Part shown: in pieces, positions 53,401 to 63,951 of the stretch | Layout of the letters: the number at the start of each line of letters is the position of its first letter | How positions within the stretch are numbered: the stretch's first letter is position 1 | Assembly (NCBI GenBank): GCA_014529385.2 | Contig: CM043954.1 | Location: 6,635,806-6,699,805 of the forward strand | Direction of reading: 5' to 3' | Source: Adiantum capillus-veneris | Lineage: Eukaryota; Streptophyta; Polypodiopsida; Polypodiales; Pteridaceae | DNA: 64,000 bases | Program-made: the position numbers and the translations under genes | The notes under the pieces: generated by a model | The model's database searches: none | What the model saw: only the letters and a program-made list of their open reading frames with translations | What the model was told of the DNA's origin: nothing

Positions 53401-53661
53401 TATCGGTATTATTTTCCTCAGTTATTTCGTAAATAGTGTTTGGGACCTCAGTTACTATAGATTGCGTAGTAGAAAATAGATTTTCTATCTCCGAAATACA
53501 TTTTTTCTGAAAATTTCTAGCCCGGGGTTTGCTGTGCTTAAGATTCCAAAAATACCAATATTTGCCACGGTCTGACAATTCTACATTATTTTTTCAAGAA
53601 TCATATCAGTTTGATTAAGCTTTATACAATCCTTAAGGTTTCAGAAACTGGAAACCTTACA
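50434..53661 (-). repeat. LARD-1 LTR B
   Basis: Same ends as LTR A. The gag-start segment is deleted (junction near 51660). An insertion of about 180 bp at 53325-53502 is made of degenerate CCTCAGTTA-type repeats and creates a 94-aa spurious ORF. TATA box at 52997-53004. Confidence 0.87.
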
Positions 53662-54815
53662 ATCACCCCAACTTAAGAATTTGAGATGCTCTCATCTCAA
53701 CCGAAATTGGAAAAATCTTTAAGAAGAGAAATGCATCCTCCCAAGTGGCATCTTCGAAGGGATAACCTTTCCACTTTACCAAATGTTATTGATTACTCTA
53801 AGAGTTCTTTCTAGTTTTTGGTTGGAGTTACTTGCTAGCCAATTTTTCCTCAAGAAACTCTTAGTGTTGAGCCCATCTTAAAAACCTTTACAACCCATTT
53901 GTATCATCTCAAAAACCAGGTTAAATCAATTCCATAAAAGATCCATATATCCACCTTGTCAACATGAACGCGCTCGGTCTAATTGACCATTCAGAGCAAT
54001 CAACGTTCCACAAGTATCATGTATTTCAGCTTTGCCAATCTGAATGCGCTCGACGTGTTCTTGCCATTCATAAAAAAAAATCTTACCAAGTCATAAACAA
54101 AACTGATTATAGCATACTCGTGAGAACCATAATATATACAAGAGTTAATACCATCCATGAAGGTCCTACTATGTACAAGGGTGACGACAATTTTATACTA
54201 GAATCTTGCGGACTTTGGGTGGATCAAATATAGGATCAAAATATACAGCATCTTTTGGTCATCAAAACTAGGGCCTACACCTATGGACCTAATTCTACCT
54301 GTGTAGATTACTTTAGACACCTGATCAAACACCCACTGATTTTGTGATACTTGGACATCACATATTACAAGGGTTTCCTCTGGATTCTCCGTTCCAATGA
54401 AAATGTATACTTCAATCACTTGAAGATATTCGGCCCAGTTGAGTCTCTTCATATTTAGTTCTAAACCTTCTAACTCTCCCGCATCAATGAAGAAAACTCC
54501 ACTTGATCTTGACCAGCTGATCCTCCAAGTGGAAGAAGAAAATCTCTTATCTAGCCACTTCATCACGCTTTTTTGCACTGAATCGTGTCGGGATAGGCAA
54601 GCTCTCATAAACTATACGTTGAAATCCATGGATTTGCAATAGGCCTGATGGAAATCTTCCTGCAAAGATGGGGGATAATTCTCTTTCTTTCTTTCTCTCC
54701 CTCTTTTTAATCAAATATCTCTTTACTGGAATTCATCAAGATCACTTATTTCAACCTAACACCTTAACTTTTCCATAGGTCCCAGACTTTAATTAACACA
54801 CGCTCTCATACCACT
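53662..54815 (-). other. LARD-1 internal region B
   Basis: 1.15 kb with purine tract and primer site (GCTCTCATACCA, 54802-54813, one mismatch to tRNA-iMet). It lacks the gag block of internal A (about 880 bp deleted near 54068). A 12-nt run of A marks the deletion junction. Confidence 0.7.
54198..54608 (-). CDS. LARD-1 hypothetical ORF (136 aa) after the primer site
   Basis: Open for 136 codons: GVFFIDAGELEGLELNMKRL, YLQVIEVYIFIGTENPEET and DVQVSQNQWVFDQVSKVIY. The second half is conserved at 50065-50280 in internal A (VIGDVQVSQNHWVFDQVSKV). Not recognised. It may be a leader ORF or part of the presumed gag intron. Confidence 0.35.
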   Translation of the reverse strand: MRACLSRHDSVQKSVMKWLDKRFSSSTWRISWSRSSGVFFIDAGELEGLELNMKRLNWAEYLQVIEVYIFIGTENPEETLVICDVQVSQNQWVFDQVSKVIYTGRIRSIGVGPSFDDQKMLYILILYLIHPKSARF

Positions 54816-57800
54816 TGTGAGGTCCCCAAACCCGCCGATACCAAAAGCGGGATGGGACCATTGATAGGTCTCTAGGTGTGATAAAAATCAAAGTCTCTAA
54901 CAAGAAAAAATCCAAGGAATAGACCTTTACCATTGACAATAGCTTGGGTCTATAGCCTTAGAAGAAGATCTAGTCATGTCTCGCAGCCGAAACGGGACAA
55001 CGTATTAAAAGTCCAAAAACTATTTCGGCCCTATAAACACCACAATTGGGATAAGGTATTCTCAACCAACGCTTTTTTCCCCCTAACAGATGTGAGGGCA
55101 CAGCCGCCGGTGGACTCCTCTTCCAAGTGAAGAAGTTTACCAAACGTTTTAGTGCGCAAGAATGGATAGTTACCTGACTAATCAGGTCCACCCATCCTTG
55201 ATTGACAACCTTAGTCAATCCCCACTTACCACCCCGCACTCACACATGATTCTTTATGTTATTTAATTACTACCACGTCCTTATCACAATTAAAATACCG
55301 ATTCCTATTATCCTTCATAACATGATTTTATTAAAACAGCCCTTGAAGAAGAGTATTGAAAACATTCTTTTAGCAAATAAACATCTTTAAACTTAAGACA
55401 GGTATTGTCAATCAAAACATTTTCCCATAATAACCATGACCAGTACTCTTCTTGCTCAAGACCACCTAAAGGGTAAAAAAATGGCACCCATTCCTTATTC
55501 ACAATCCGGAGTGGATAAACCCCCACCCAAGGTTCCGAGTGCCCATACACCAAACCAGTTGCCCGTACAACCGGGCGGCTCCCCTAGGATAAAACACGAT
55601 ATCCTAACTTATGTAGAAACATCAAGACATGACACGGAGTAGAAACTCATCGTTCATGGGGGTAACCGACTTATCCATGGCTAGAAAGCCATCATTATCA
55701 TCAATTTATGCCAAGGAGTCGGAGTGTCTTGAGACAAGCTGTCTTAAGGATGATCAATCATATCTTTCCTAATTCAATCAATTTTAACTCAAACAATTCT
55801 TTCGTACATTATAAACAATGCATGTTGGAAGTTACCTTCCGTTTTTGTTCAATTATCCCTTTTCTGATTCTTACTCACCCCTTTAGTATGCAATGCTAAC
55901 TTATAAAAGAAATTAAACTATTTAAAGACTTGATTAAATAATGGAAACCCACCTGGGATTGATTGACCATCTGTTGCTGCGCTAGCGCATGAAGACTCTC
56001 CTCCGTAGGCCTACTACTAGGCCCAGCTTTATCGTCGTGCGACGTTCTAGTTCTTTTTGGAGCTACATCCTTATCATCAGATGTAGGATTTGCTCGGGTC
56101 TTTGTAGGTGCCATAACTTCTTATCCTTATAAAAAGGACGTCTCATCATTAGGTAAATTATTTGAAATCTAGACTTAACCTTTATATTTAACCGTAATCC
56201 ATCCAAGGTTAAATTTGTAGTCTTAATTGGTAAATTCTTGAATTAGTAATTTCTTATTTGTCTATAAAGGCATCATAACTTTTTTCACAGCTTTCCTAAG
56301 GATTTTCTAAGCTCTCCTAATTTTCTTATAATTTTCTATATCTTTTTCCTAATTTTTTTATTCGAATTTTAAGCTTGAAATCTGCTTATTTTGAGCTTAA
56401 TATTTATTCTATTTATTTTCTTTTAAAGATCCTATTTCTTCAACTTTATATCATAGGATTATACTTACTAATATTTTTAAAAAAAACTTTTGACCGCAAA
56501 GTTTATTTATTTTAATTAATCTTTGGCAAAAAATAGAACTTTTAATCAATTATAATTTTCTAAACTTACTTATAAATTATGACATAATTATCACAAAAAG
56601 ATAAGGATATTTTTGACCTTTGGTAATTATCTTATTATTTTCCAACTTAATTATATAATTTCCAATATCAATTTTCAACAAAAATTAGGATAATTTGACT
56701 TAAATAAATATTTATATTGCTATTCTAACCTTGAAATAATTATTGCAGCCTCTTTATTATGTAAGCTAACTTTAGTAAATAGAATGTAATCATATAACAT
56801 GATTAGCTAATTTTCCCCTTTAAATTTCAGTCAAAATTAGTATATTTTGACTGAAATAAATATCTATACTAAGTTTCTAACCTTTACATAATTATTACAA
56901 TCTTTTTACTAATTTTTCTCTTTAGTTTTCAGCTAGAATTAATATAATTTGACTTAGATAAATATCTCTACTACTTTTCTCACCTTGAAATAATTATAAA
57001 CACCTCTTTATCCTATAATATAGCTCTAATGAATAGCATGTAATCATAGCACATGATTTACTAATTTCCCCTTTTAATTTACTCTCAATAATAGACATTT
57101 TTTACTAGGATAATTATCTAAAATAATTATCTGTGGTTACAATAATTATCACGGGTTACTTAAGATGTAATTTACCTTTGATAATTATCTCAAAGGTTTC
57201 TGGGTTAATTTCCTCATTGACCCCTTTTATTTTCTCCTAAAAATAGTGTCATTATGTTGAGATAATTAGTTAAACTAATTATCTAAGGTTAATATAATTA
57301 TTAGGGGTTTCCTATGGTTTACTAAACCTCCTATAATCATCTTAAAGCATTTTGAATCAATTTGTTATTTCCCCCCTTTTAATTTGTCCTAAAAATAGTG
57401 TAATTCTTCTATGATAATTAGGTTTACTAACTATTTGAGATTAGCATGATTATCGCATGTTTCTTCAAATGTAATTAACCTATGATAATTATCTTAGAGC
57501 ATTTTGAATCAGTTTTCTATTTTCCATCTTTTAATTTGTCCTAAAAATAGCATAATTCTGCTCAGATAATTATGTAAACTAATTATCTGAAGTTAACATA
57601 ATTTTCACCGGTTTTCTAGGATGTGATTAACTTTTAATAAATATTTCAAAGCATTTTGAATCAATTCACTATTTTCTCCCTTTTAATTTGTTCCAAAAAC
57701 ACTGTAATTGTGCTAAGATAAGTAGGTAAACTAATTATCTGAGGCTAACATAATTATCACGGGTTTGCTAAGATGTGATTAATCTCTGATAAACATCTCA

Positions 57801-58925
57801 AAGCATTTTGAATCAGTTTTCTATTTTCCCCCTTTTAATTTTCCTAAAAATAGTGTAATTTTGCTATGATAATTAGATAAACTAATTATCTGAGGTTAAC
57901 ATAATTATCATGAGTTACCTAAGATGTGATTAATCTTTGATAATTTTGTTAAAGCATTTTGAATCAATTAGATCATTTTCCCCTTTATTGTTCTCTCAAA
58001 AAAAATGTAATTCTGCTAAATTAATTATGAAAATTACTCAAAAAATTATTCTTAGCATAGTGATGGTCTAACACAGCTCTGATAATTATCTCAAGTTAAT
58101 TTAAACTTAATTAGTATAATTTCCAGTAATTTATGGTTAAAATGGATAATTTCAGCCCTAATATGAGATAATTATTAATTAGCTAAGCTTTATCACAATA
58201 ATCAGCAGAGAATATTTAATTAAGAGAGGATTTTTTAGTATACATAGGATTAATCTTCAATTTATTAAGAAAATAGGTTAACCTAGCTTTGCTAATTAAG
58301 AAGGATTAAGCTAATTACCATTTAATTAACCAACTAGAGCTTGATCTCTAGTGATTTCTGCGTAGCGGTCTCTCTAGATGAGAGAGAGTGTGCCAAGGCT
58401 CCGAGTCTCTCCGAAATTGTGAAGCAAGGGTCATATTTATAGGTGTCTGGGCACTCACAGGCTGGAAAATGGTAGTAACTTGCATCCCAAGCAGACCTAC
58501 AGGTCAAAAAACGCCCCTTGCTGCTAAATCTAGTATGAGGGAGTTCATCATTACCCCACACAGCCCCCAGATACACAAAATCGATTCTCTACTAGTTTGT
58601 TGACTTTTTAATGATTAATTTTGGAAATATCTGCAATTTCTAGAACCTTAGGATAAAAAAGTCTTTATTAATAATAATTACTGAAACCACCCAATTTTAC
58701 TTAACTAATTTAATTCATAGTGTAACCTTTCAGAGCCCATAACTTTTTCGGATTTTATCGAATTTCTTTTCTGAAAATTTCTAGCCCGGGGTTTACTGTG
58801 CTTAAGATTCCAAAAATACCAATATTTGCCACTGTCTGACAATTCTACATTGCTTTTTCAATAATCATATTAGTTTGATTAAGCTTTATACAATCTTTAA
58901 GGTTTCAGAAACTAGAAACCTTACA
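54816..58925 (-). repeat. LARD-1 LTR C (4110 bp, most complete)
   Basis: Same ends as A and B. It contains the intact gag-start ORF at 55953-56114, AT-rich subrepeats at about 57180-57990 and a TATA box at 58434-58441. Confidence 0.87.
55953..56114 (-). CDS. gag first-exon candidate inside LARD-1 LTR C (54 codons)
   Basis: MAPTKTRANPTSDDKDVAPK, then KRTRTSHDDKAGPSSRPTEE and LHALAQQQMVNQSQ. It is hydrophilic with a helical Gln-rich end, typical of gypsy gag N-termini. Right after the last codon is CAG|GTGGGT, a donor-like site, and the frame closes 18 codons later. The internal gag fragment starts after an acceptor-like CTCAG at 49849 in matching phase (in the other copy). This suggests a gag intron spanning the LTR end and primer site. 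Confidence 0.45.
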
Positions 58926-58930
58926 TAAGA

Positions 58931-59214
58931 CCTCCCAAAATATATATGTTCTCACTCTAGTTTCCTCATAAGGTTATTGGGTGCACCGTAAACCCAAGGT
59001 TTGGCAGTGAACCAAAAACTCCTTTTGTTGGTAGCTAATCTGTTTTGACCTACAGCCTATCTGTTTGAGGGGGGGTTACTTACCAAAGCACCAGGTTATG
59101 GGAATACCTAAACCCTTGGTTGTGAGAGAACCTCATACTCACGGTTGACGAATACACCAAAAAATCGAGATATCATGGGAAGTGATGTATCCAGTTTGGG
59201 CTTGAGGGGGGGAT
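58931..59214 (+). other. copia-4 3' noncoding region and purine tract
   Basis: Resumes after the LARD-1 target duplication. Short stretches such as GTAAACCCAAGG / ATACCTAAACCCTTGG recur. It ends in the purine tract GAGGGGGGGAT at 59204-59214. Confidence 0.7.
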
Positions 59215-59477
59215 TGTTGGGTATTCAAGCCCGATCCCGTTTTAATTGGTAGTCTACCCATGGGCACATGTCCTTATGGCATCCAGATAAGCATGTAATT
59301 GCAAGTTAAGTTTTGCATGGCAAGTTTGGCTTTATATATTGTAACGTTTGTTTTACACACAATCATATCAATAGAGCGTTATTTTATTACTGTGTATCGC
59401 CTCTCCTTCTTGTTCGATTTATGATGCACGCCATGGCTCCTTGCCAACACCCTCCATAGTTGTGCTTACACCCAACA
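59215..59477 (+). repeat. copia-4 3' LTR (263 bp)
   Basis: TGTTGGGTATTC...CACCCAACA, then the ATACC duplication. Confidence 0.9.
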
Positions 59478-59713
59478 ATACCAGAGACTCTATGTATGTG
59501 TACAAACATCTTTTGTAACGGCCCATAGAATTTGGATCACCAAACTGACCAAAACCTTGGTAAAAACTGAAATCTATACTGATTGTCGAGAACTTGAGTG
59601 TGACTTGGGAAAATTTTGTTCAAACTTGGTGAAACTTGACTCAGAGGCTTATATTGAAGTGTAAAACAAGTGTACATGCTTTGTTTACCAAAAAGATGTA
59701 AAATTTGTCAGAA

Positions 59714-59735
59714 GTAAATAATTGCGATTATTTAC
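59714..59735. repeat. Leader palindrome in gypsy-C, one mismatch
   Basis: GTAAATAATTG, then CGATTATTTAC. Confidence 0.88.
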
Positions 59736-59966
59736 TTTTGTCCCATTTCTCCACTTTTTTGACCAACCCAGCATACCACTAGTTTTAGTATGTTTTATTG
59801 AAGTGAAAATTGCCAAATTTGTAAAGTTAGTCTGCAGACACAAAATTGTTGACCATTTGAACATGGATTATCCAAACTTGATGAAACTTGGCTAGGGAGC
59901 TCAAGTTGAGTTGCTTAACCATTCTGTGTCAACATTGTGGGAAAAAGTTGCACAAAAATACAAGGA

Positions 59967-59988
59967 GTAAATAATCGCGATTATTTAC
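59967..59988. repeat. Leader palindrome in gypsy-C, perfect
   Basis: GTAAATAATCG followed by its exact reverse complement, 22 nt in all. Confidence 0.93.
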
Positions 59989-60249
59989 ATCTGCTACAAA
60001 GTTGGACATTTTTGAACATTTGAATATACCACAAGGTCAAGCATATCAATTAGACCACACAAATAAAATTTGGTGGAATTTGGATAAAAAAAGTGAGACT
60101 TAAGCCAGATTCTCAAAAACCGAGTCTGCGAACACGAAACAGTTGATAACTTGGACAAATTTTGTTCAAACTTAGTGAAACTTGTCCATAGATCTTAGCA
60201 AGTTGATTACTTGGAAAAAAAAGCCTAAAAAGTGTAAAATTTGAGAAAA

Positions 60250-60271
60250 GTAAATAATTGCGATTATTTAC
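60250..60271. repeat. Leader palindrome in gypsy-C, one mismatch
   Basis: GTAAATAATTG, then CGATTATTTAC, 283 bp after the previous one. Confidence 0.88.
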
Positions 60272-60771
60272 TTCTGATACACAGAGACAAAATTTTGGAC
60301 TTTAGAGCTTGTACAATGTTAGGACAACATAATACAAGACCACCGATCAATTTTGGGTTCAACGGATCCAAATTAGTACAGGTTCACTCAGATTCTAGGT
60401 TGAGATTAGTCCATTGGCTTTTTGTAAAAGTAGAATCTGAAAGTATCAATTACTGACTCACTTAGCTCAATTTGAAGTTACATATAGACCAGTCACAATA
60501 GCTAGCAAAAATTGTACAGTCTTTGTGAAAAAAATAGCTAACTTGATTAAAACTAATACAGGAATCAAGGTGCAGACAAGGAATTGAGAGCTTGACAAGA
60601 GTGCGTTCAAGTCAAGTGGAAGAAAGTGATCATAAATCAGTATGATGATAAGTACTCTATCCAGGGCTTCACAAGTCTATATGAACCTTAGATCTAGTCG
60701 TATACTAGCAAACCTAGGCATATTTGGAGAGACCGCTAGTACAGTATCCACCGAAGAGAGTGTGAATCAAG

Positions 60772-61191
60772 ATGATCACTTTGGACACTATCTTTGAAGA
60801 AGTATTAGACACTTATTCGGACTCAGCATCTGAAATGTCTTCCTATTCAACTCATTCAAGATCCGGAATGATAGTGCGATATAAGCACATACTCACCTTT
60901 TATAAGACTAATGGCCATGGAGCTCATGTTTACCTGGATCCTAATGAAGAGTATGCCATTCGCATTGATGACCATGACATAGAGTTTAAAGAGGAAATCA
61001 GGTTAAACAAACAAGGAAAAATGTGTATGGATAAAAACGAAACTCAGTATTTACAAGTTGAATACCCTGATGTGATAGACAAATGGGGGTTAGAAGTAAA
61101 TACCATAATTCCAGATATGGTAGCAAAAGAAGGACCACCGAGTTTAGAATTCGAGGGATATGATCAAGTTGATTTGAAGCCTTTGAAATAG
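60772..61191 (+). CDS. gypsy-C 5' ORF, gag N-terminal module (139 aa)
   Basis: First long ORF after the leader. MITLDTIFEEVLDTYSDSAS starts a Ser-rich part, then ILTFYKTNGHGAHVYLDPNE and the rest of a beta-rich module, WGLEVNTIIPDM and a C-terminal VDLKPLK. It ends at TAG, after which related coding continues in other frames. The VYLDPNEEY motif resembles VLYIDPKGHRY at 23574. I do not recognise a named family; by position it is the gag N-terminus. Confidence 0.55.
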   Translation: MITLDTIFEEVLDTYSDSASEMSSYSTHSRSGMIVRYKHILTFYKTNGHGAHVYLDPNEEYAIRIDDHDIEFKEEIRLNKQGKMCMDKNETQYLQVEYPDVIDKWGLEVNTIIPDMVAKEGPPSLEFEGYDQVDLKPLK

Positions 61192-61282
61192 CTTAGCACA
61201 GATAATCCTAGGATCAAGTCTATTGTTGGGAGGATAGAGACGTCAAAGATCTTTTCATGCCTAATCAGGACAGTTAACACCC

Positions 61283-61591
61283 ATGAAGATCATCTATATC
61301 TTCAAAATCAAAGACAAGGGTTTAGCAGATCTACCAACTCACCTATTTAGGGATTGTTATAACAATAACTTTGTTATGATGAGTCCTGAAGAGGTAGAAC
61401 AAACCAAATACCAAGGGTACTCCGTAAGAGATTTGATATTGGGCCAGGGACCAGAAACTATACCAAGAGAGGAACTCCGAGAGATCTTTTCGAGCAATGT
61501 TAAAAAACCCAAACCTACCTCATCACAAAGAAAACCGGGTGACACTAAAGCCAGTCCAGGACTACATGAGTCACTATTTCCAACAAACTAG
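61283..61591 (+). pseudogene. gypsy-C gag, second piece
   Basis: GLADLPTHLFRDCYNNNFVM, EEVEQTKYQGYSVRDLILGQ and a basic, Ser/Pro-rich linker (KKPKPTSSQRKPGDTKAS). It stops at TAG 61589-61591; coding similarity to gag resumes right after. Confidence 0.5.
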
Positions 61592-61629
61592 TTTGAAGGA
61601 CTCAGAATAGGACCAACTCTGCCAGGAGA

Positions 61630-62354
61630 CCAAGAGTTGAGCCAAATAGACATGTCAGACCCGTTGATTTTCAAAAATGGGTCAGAAAATATAGTGGCTC
61701 TGGGGATCCATATGACCACTTAGCAAGCTTCAAGCAAGTAGTAAGAGCAGAATACATATTTGATTTCCATACTCAATTTGAGGGATTTGGAATGACATTA
61801 GAAGGAAAATCACTGACATGGTTCCAAAACATTCCACCGAGGCCAATCATGGATTTAAATACATTAGCTCAAGGATTTGTAGCTGCATTTCGAAAACGGG
61901 GATCAAACATAATACGGTATCTCAAATCTATAGCTTCAAATAGAAATAAGGTGAGTCTATTAGGGATTATGCAACTAGAATGAATAAGTATATTGCAAGA
62001 TGCCCATAACTAGAAATACTTGCAGAAGAAAGATTAGTATCATTATTTCTAGAGGGACTGCTAAACAAAGAACTTCATGCTATATTGTATAGCAAGAAAC
62101 ATATGACCCTAGAAGAGTGTGTATCGGATGCTATTGACTTGGGAGACAATTGTGATATTTTCAATGAAGAAGATGTCCCTAAGGATAATCAAAGTGAGAA
62201 AACAACATCCACCAAACCAGCACAAGTGGGAACAGCTGTTGCAGCACCGCTTACAACCATAGAAGGCATGCTCAAAAGGATGAATAAAATGATGAATAAC
62301 ATGCAAAAAGCACCTATGAGGGGACCAGGGCAAGGGATACCTCAACAAGGATAA
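61630..62354 (+). pseudogene. gypsy-C gag core
   Basis: Classical Ty3/gypsy gag (retrotrans_gag): VDFQKWVRKYSGSGDPYDHL, FKQVVRAEYIFDFHTQFEGF, GKSLTWFQNIPP, LNTLAQGFVAAFRKRG, then LVSLFLEGLLNKELHAILY and MTLEECVSDAIDLGDNCD. A Met/Gln-rich C-terminus follows (MNKMMNNMQKAPMRGPGQG). Frameshifts near 61950 and 62020. Confidence 0.8.
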
Positions 62355-62503
62355 CCAATTAGGCCGTAGAAATGGTGTGCAATCGAGGGTAAATGGACCA
62401 GCCATGAGAACAATGAGTGCTATTATCGACAAGGTATGATGGAAATGTTCAATATGTGCCTATGAGGCCACAAGGACAACCCATGTACAGATATTAGCCT
62501 AAT

Positions 62504-62845
62504 GTGGCCCCAACTCAAAGACCACCGATGGGTATGGAAGCTTACCAAACAGGACTTAAAGCAAGCCAAAACATGGAAAACGAAAGAAAAACCTATCCTT
62601 CTCCAGATATGGAAGCAACTAAGCTTGAAGCTTATCAAAATCTGGTAAGAATTACTCAAGAGATCCTAAAAAAGCAAAAAACCAAGCTCGAGAGTATAGC
62701 AAAACCTGAGGAGCTTGTGGTAGGAACCAATAAAGAGAAATCCAAAGTGGTGGTAGAACCCCACCTTGAAACTAAAGAGCCACAACTCATAGTGCCTGAC
62801 AGTGAAGATGCCTTAGATGGAATTTTGTTCGTGGAAGAAGACTAG
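62504..62845 (+). pseudogene. gypsy-C gag C-terminal region
   Basis: EAYQTGLKASQNMENERKTY, KLEAYQNLVRITQEILKKQK and LIVPDSEDALDGILFVEED, the counterpart of gypsy-B 40737-40260. The TAG at 62843-62845 replaces the Trp codon that gypsy-B keeps in EEDWPGHLW. The frame continues directly into the next piece. Confidence 0.78.
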
Positions 62846-62866
62846 CCAGGACATTTATGGGAAAAA

Positions 62867-63670
62867 GTGACAGTGACTAATGATGGGAGCCTAACTTTGA
62901 AGTCAGCTCCTATAGAGGAAGTTTGGTTAGATAATCTACCTCCTGATATAGATATGGATGTACAATCCTTGTATGGGGATTGCGGCTCTGAAGCTTCAGG
63001 AATGTCTAAACCAATGACTTTGAAAACACCACCCTCTTACTTGGAAGATAACGAAGACGAATCCATAGTGTGTAAAACCACTCAGATAAAAAGAGCGGAA
63101 CAGACTCTAGAGGTAGACAACATCCATTCAATCATGTCTACACCCATTAAATGCACTCTTACTTTGGGAAAACTGTTAAAAATCAGACCATATTTATGGA
63201 ATGATCTACAAAAAACTCTAGAGAAGGTGGGGATAATAGGGCTAATCGCGAAAAATTTGAAAAAATTAAAACAAGAATTGAATAAGAAAGAGATTAGATC
63301 CGTCCCAATGAACAAAGTTGCAGAATACTACGAAGGGGAAGAAGGAAACACAACCCTTCTAGTGAGATATAATAATATAGAAACCATGGCAATACTGGAT
63401 AGTGGGGCAGGCATAGCCATGGCCACAAAAGCAGTATGGAAATCATTGGGAAAACTGGCCATTAGACAAACTCGAATGAAATTGCAATTGGTTGATGGAC
63501 ACATCAAAAAACCCTTAGGACTACTTGAAAAAGTGATAGTTAGTTCCTGTGGAATTGATTATCAACATACTTTTGCAATAGTGGACTCAAATATGAAATC
63601 ATCTTGGGAAGACCTTTCATGCGACAAGTACAACTCATTCAGGATTGGGAAAACAATTACGTGTACTTGA
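62867..63670 (+). pseudogene. gypsy-C spacer and protease
   Basis: EEVWLDNLPPDIDMDVQSLY, then MSTPIKCTLTLGKLLKIRPY and the retropepsin active site AILDSGAGIAMATKAVW (Asp at 63398-63400). IKKPLGLLEKVIVSS and a HTFAIVDSN strand follow. A frameshift near 63600 displaces the GRPFM(R/Q)Q hallmark, so the last part is out of frame. This DSG is the only canonical gypsy protease active site in the window. Confidence 0.8.
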
Positions 63671-63726
63671 AGCGAGCGGGATTGATAACAAGCGTAAATC
63701 TAAAATATCACACTTATTGAGATGTC

Positions 63727-63951
63727 ATGAAAACACCCATACAAGAATTTGACTCGGTCTCTTTGGCTGAAACGAAGCTTCCATCTTGGTTAAACAACGG
63801 CACACCTATTTGGATATGTGGAGCCTCAAAAAATGGGAGGTTAAAACGAGAAGAATGTATCTTAGAAAGGGATTGCACAAATGAAGCCTATATACCTAAA
63901 CCCTTTTCGAAGCATTTGTTTGAGCCATTTGAGTGGACTATGTATGTGTGA
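63727..63951 (+). pseudogene. gypsy-C post-protease region
   Basis: IQEFDSVSLAETKLPSWLNN, PIWICGASKNGRLKREECIL and FEPFEWT, aligned with gypsy-B 39351 leftward. A TGA at 63949-63951 cuts it; coding similarity (MPTQFCNEDGYDII) continues to the window edge in another frame. Confidence 0.72.

Larger units (their letters stand above)
45144..58925 (-). mobile_element. LARD-1: giant-LTR element, LTR-int-LTR-int-LTR
   Basis: Three direct LTR copies (45144-48666, 50434-53661, 54816-58925; 3.2-4.1 kb) alternate with two short internal regions (48667-50433 and 53662-54815). The whole is flanked by TAAGA (45139-45143 and 58926-58930). Each internal region ends at an iMet-type primer site and begins with a purine tract (minus orientation). 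Big LTRs, little coding and gag remnants fit a large retrotransposon derivative. The triple-LTR form is expected from unequal recombination. Confidence 0.87.
43750..59477 (+). mobile_element. copia-4: short LTR element carrying a TRAP-beta cDNA
   Basis: LTRs 43750-44013 and 59215-59477, iMet primer site, purine tract and perfect target duplication ATACC (43745-43749 and 59478-59482). Without the nested LARD-1 it is only about 1.9 kb. The LTRs differ at roughly 9% by eye, so insertion is old. No element protein is recognisable; the internal region holds a decayed translocon-associated protein beta cDNA. It is therefore a non-autonomous, gene-transducing element. Confidence 0.85.
59483..60771 (+). 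other. gypsy-C leader, 3' part
   Basis: Noncoding, built of degenerate ~270-bp units. Each has a CAAACTT(A/G)GTGAAACTTG block followed about 100 bp later by a palindrome (59714, 59967, 60250). 59990-60390 aligns with 22700-23100. Confidence 0.8.

Noticed and set aside
53294-53578. 94-aa ORF in LTR B
   Set aside because: Created by a short repeat-rich insertion in one LTR only; Thr/Glu/Asn-rich translation of repeats.
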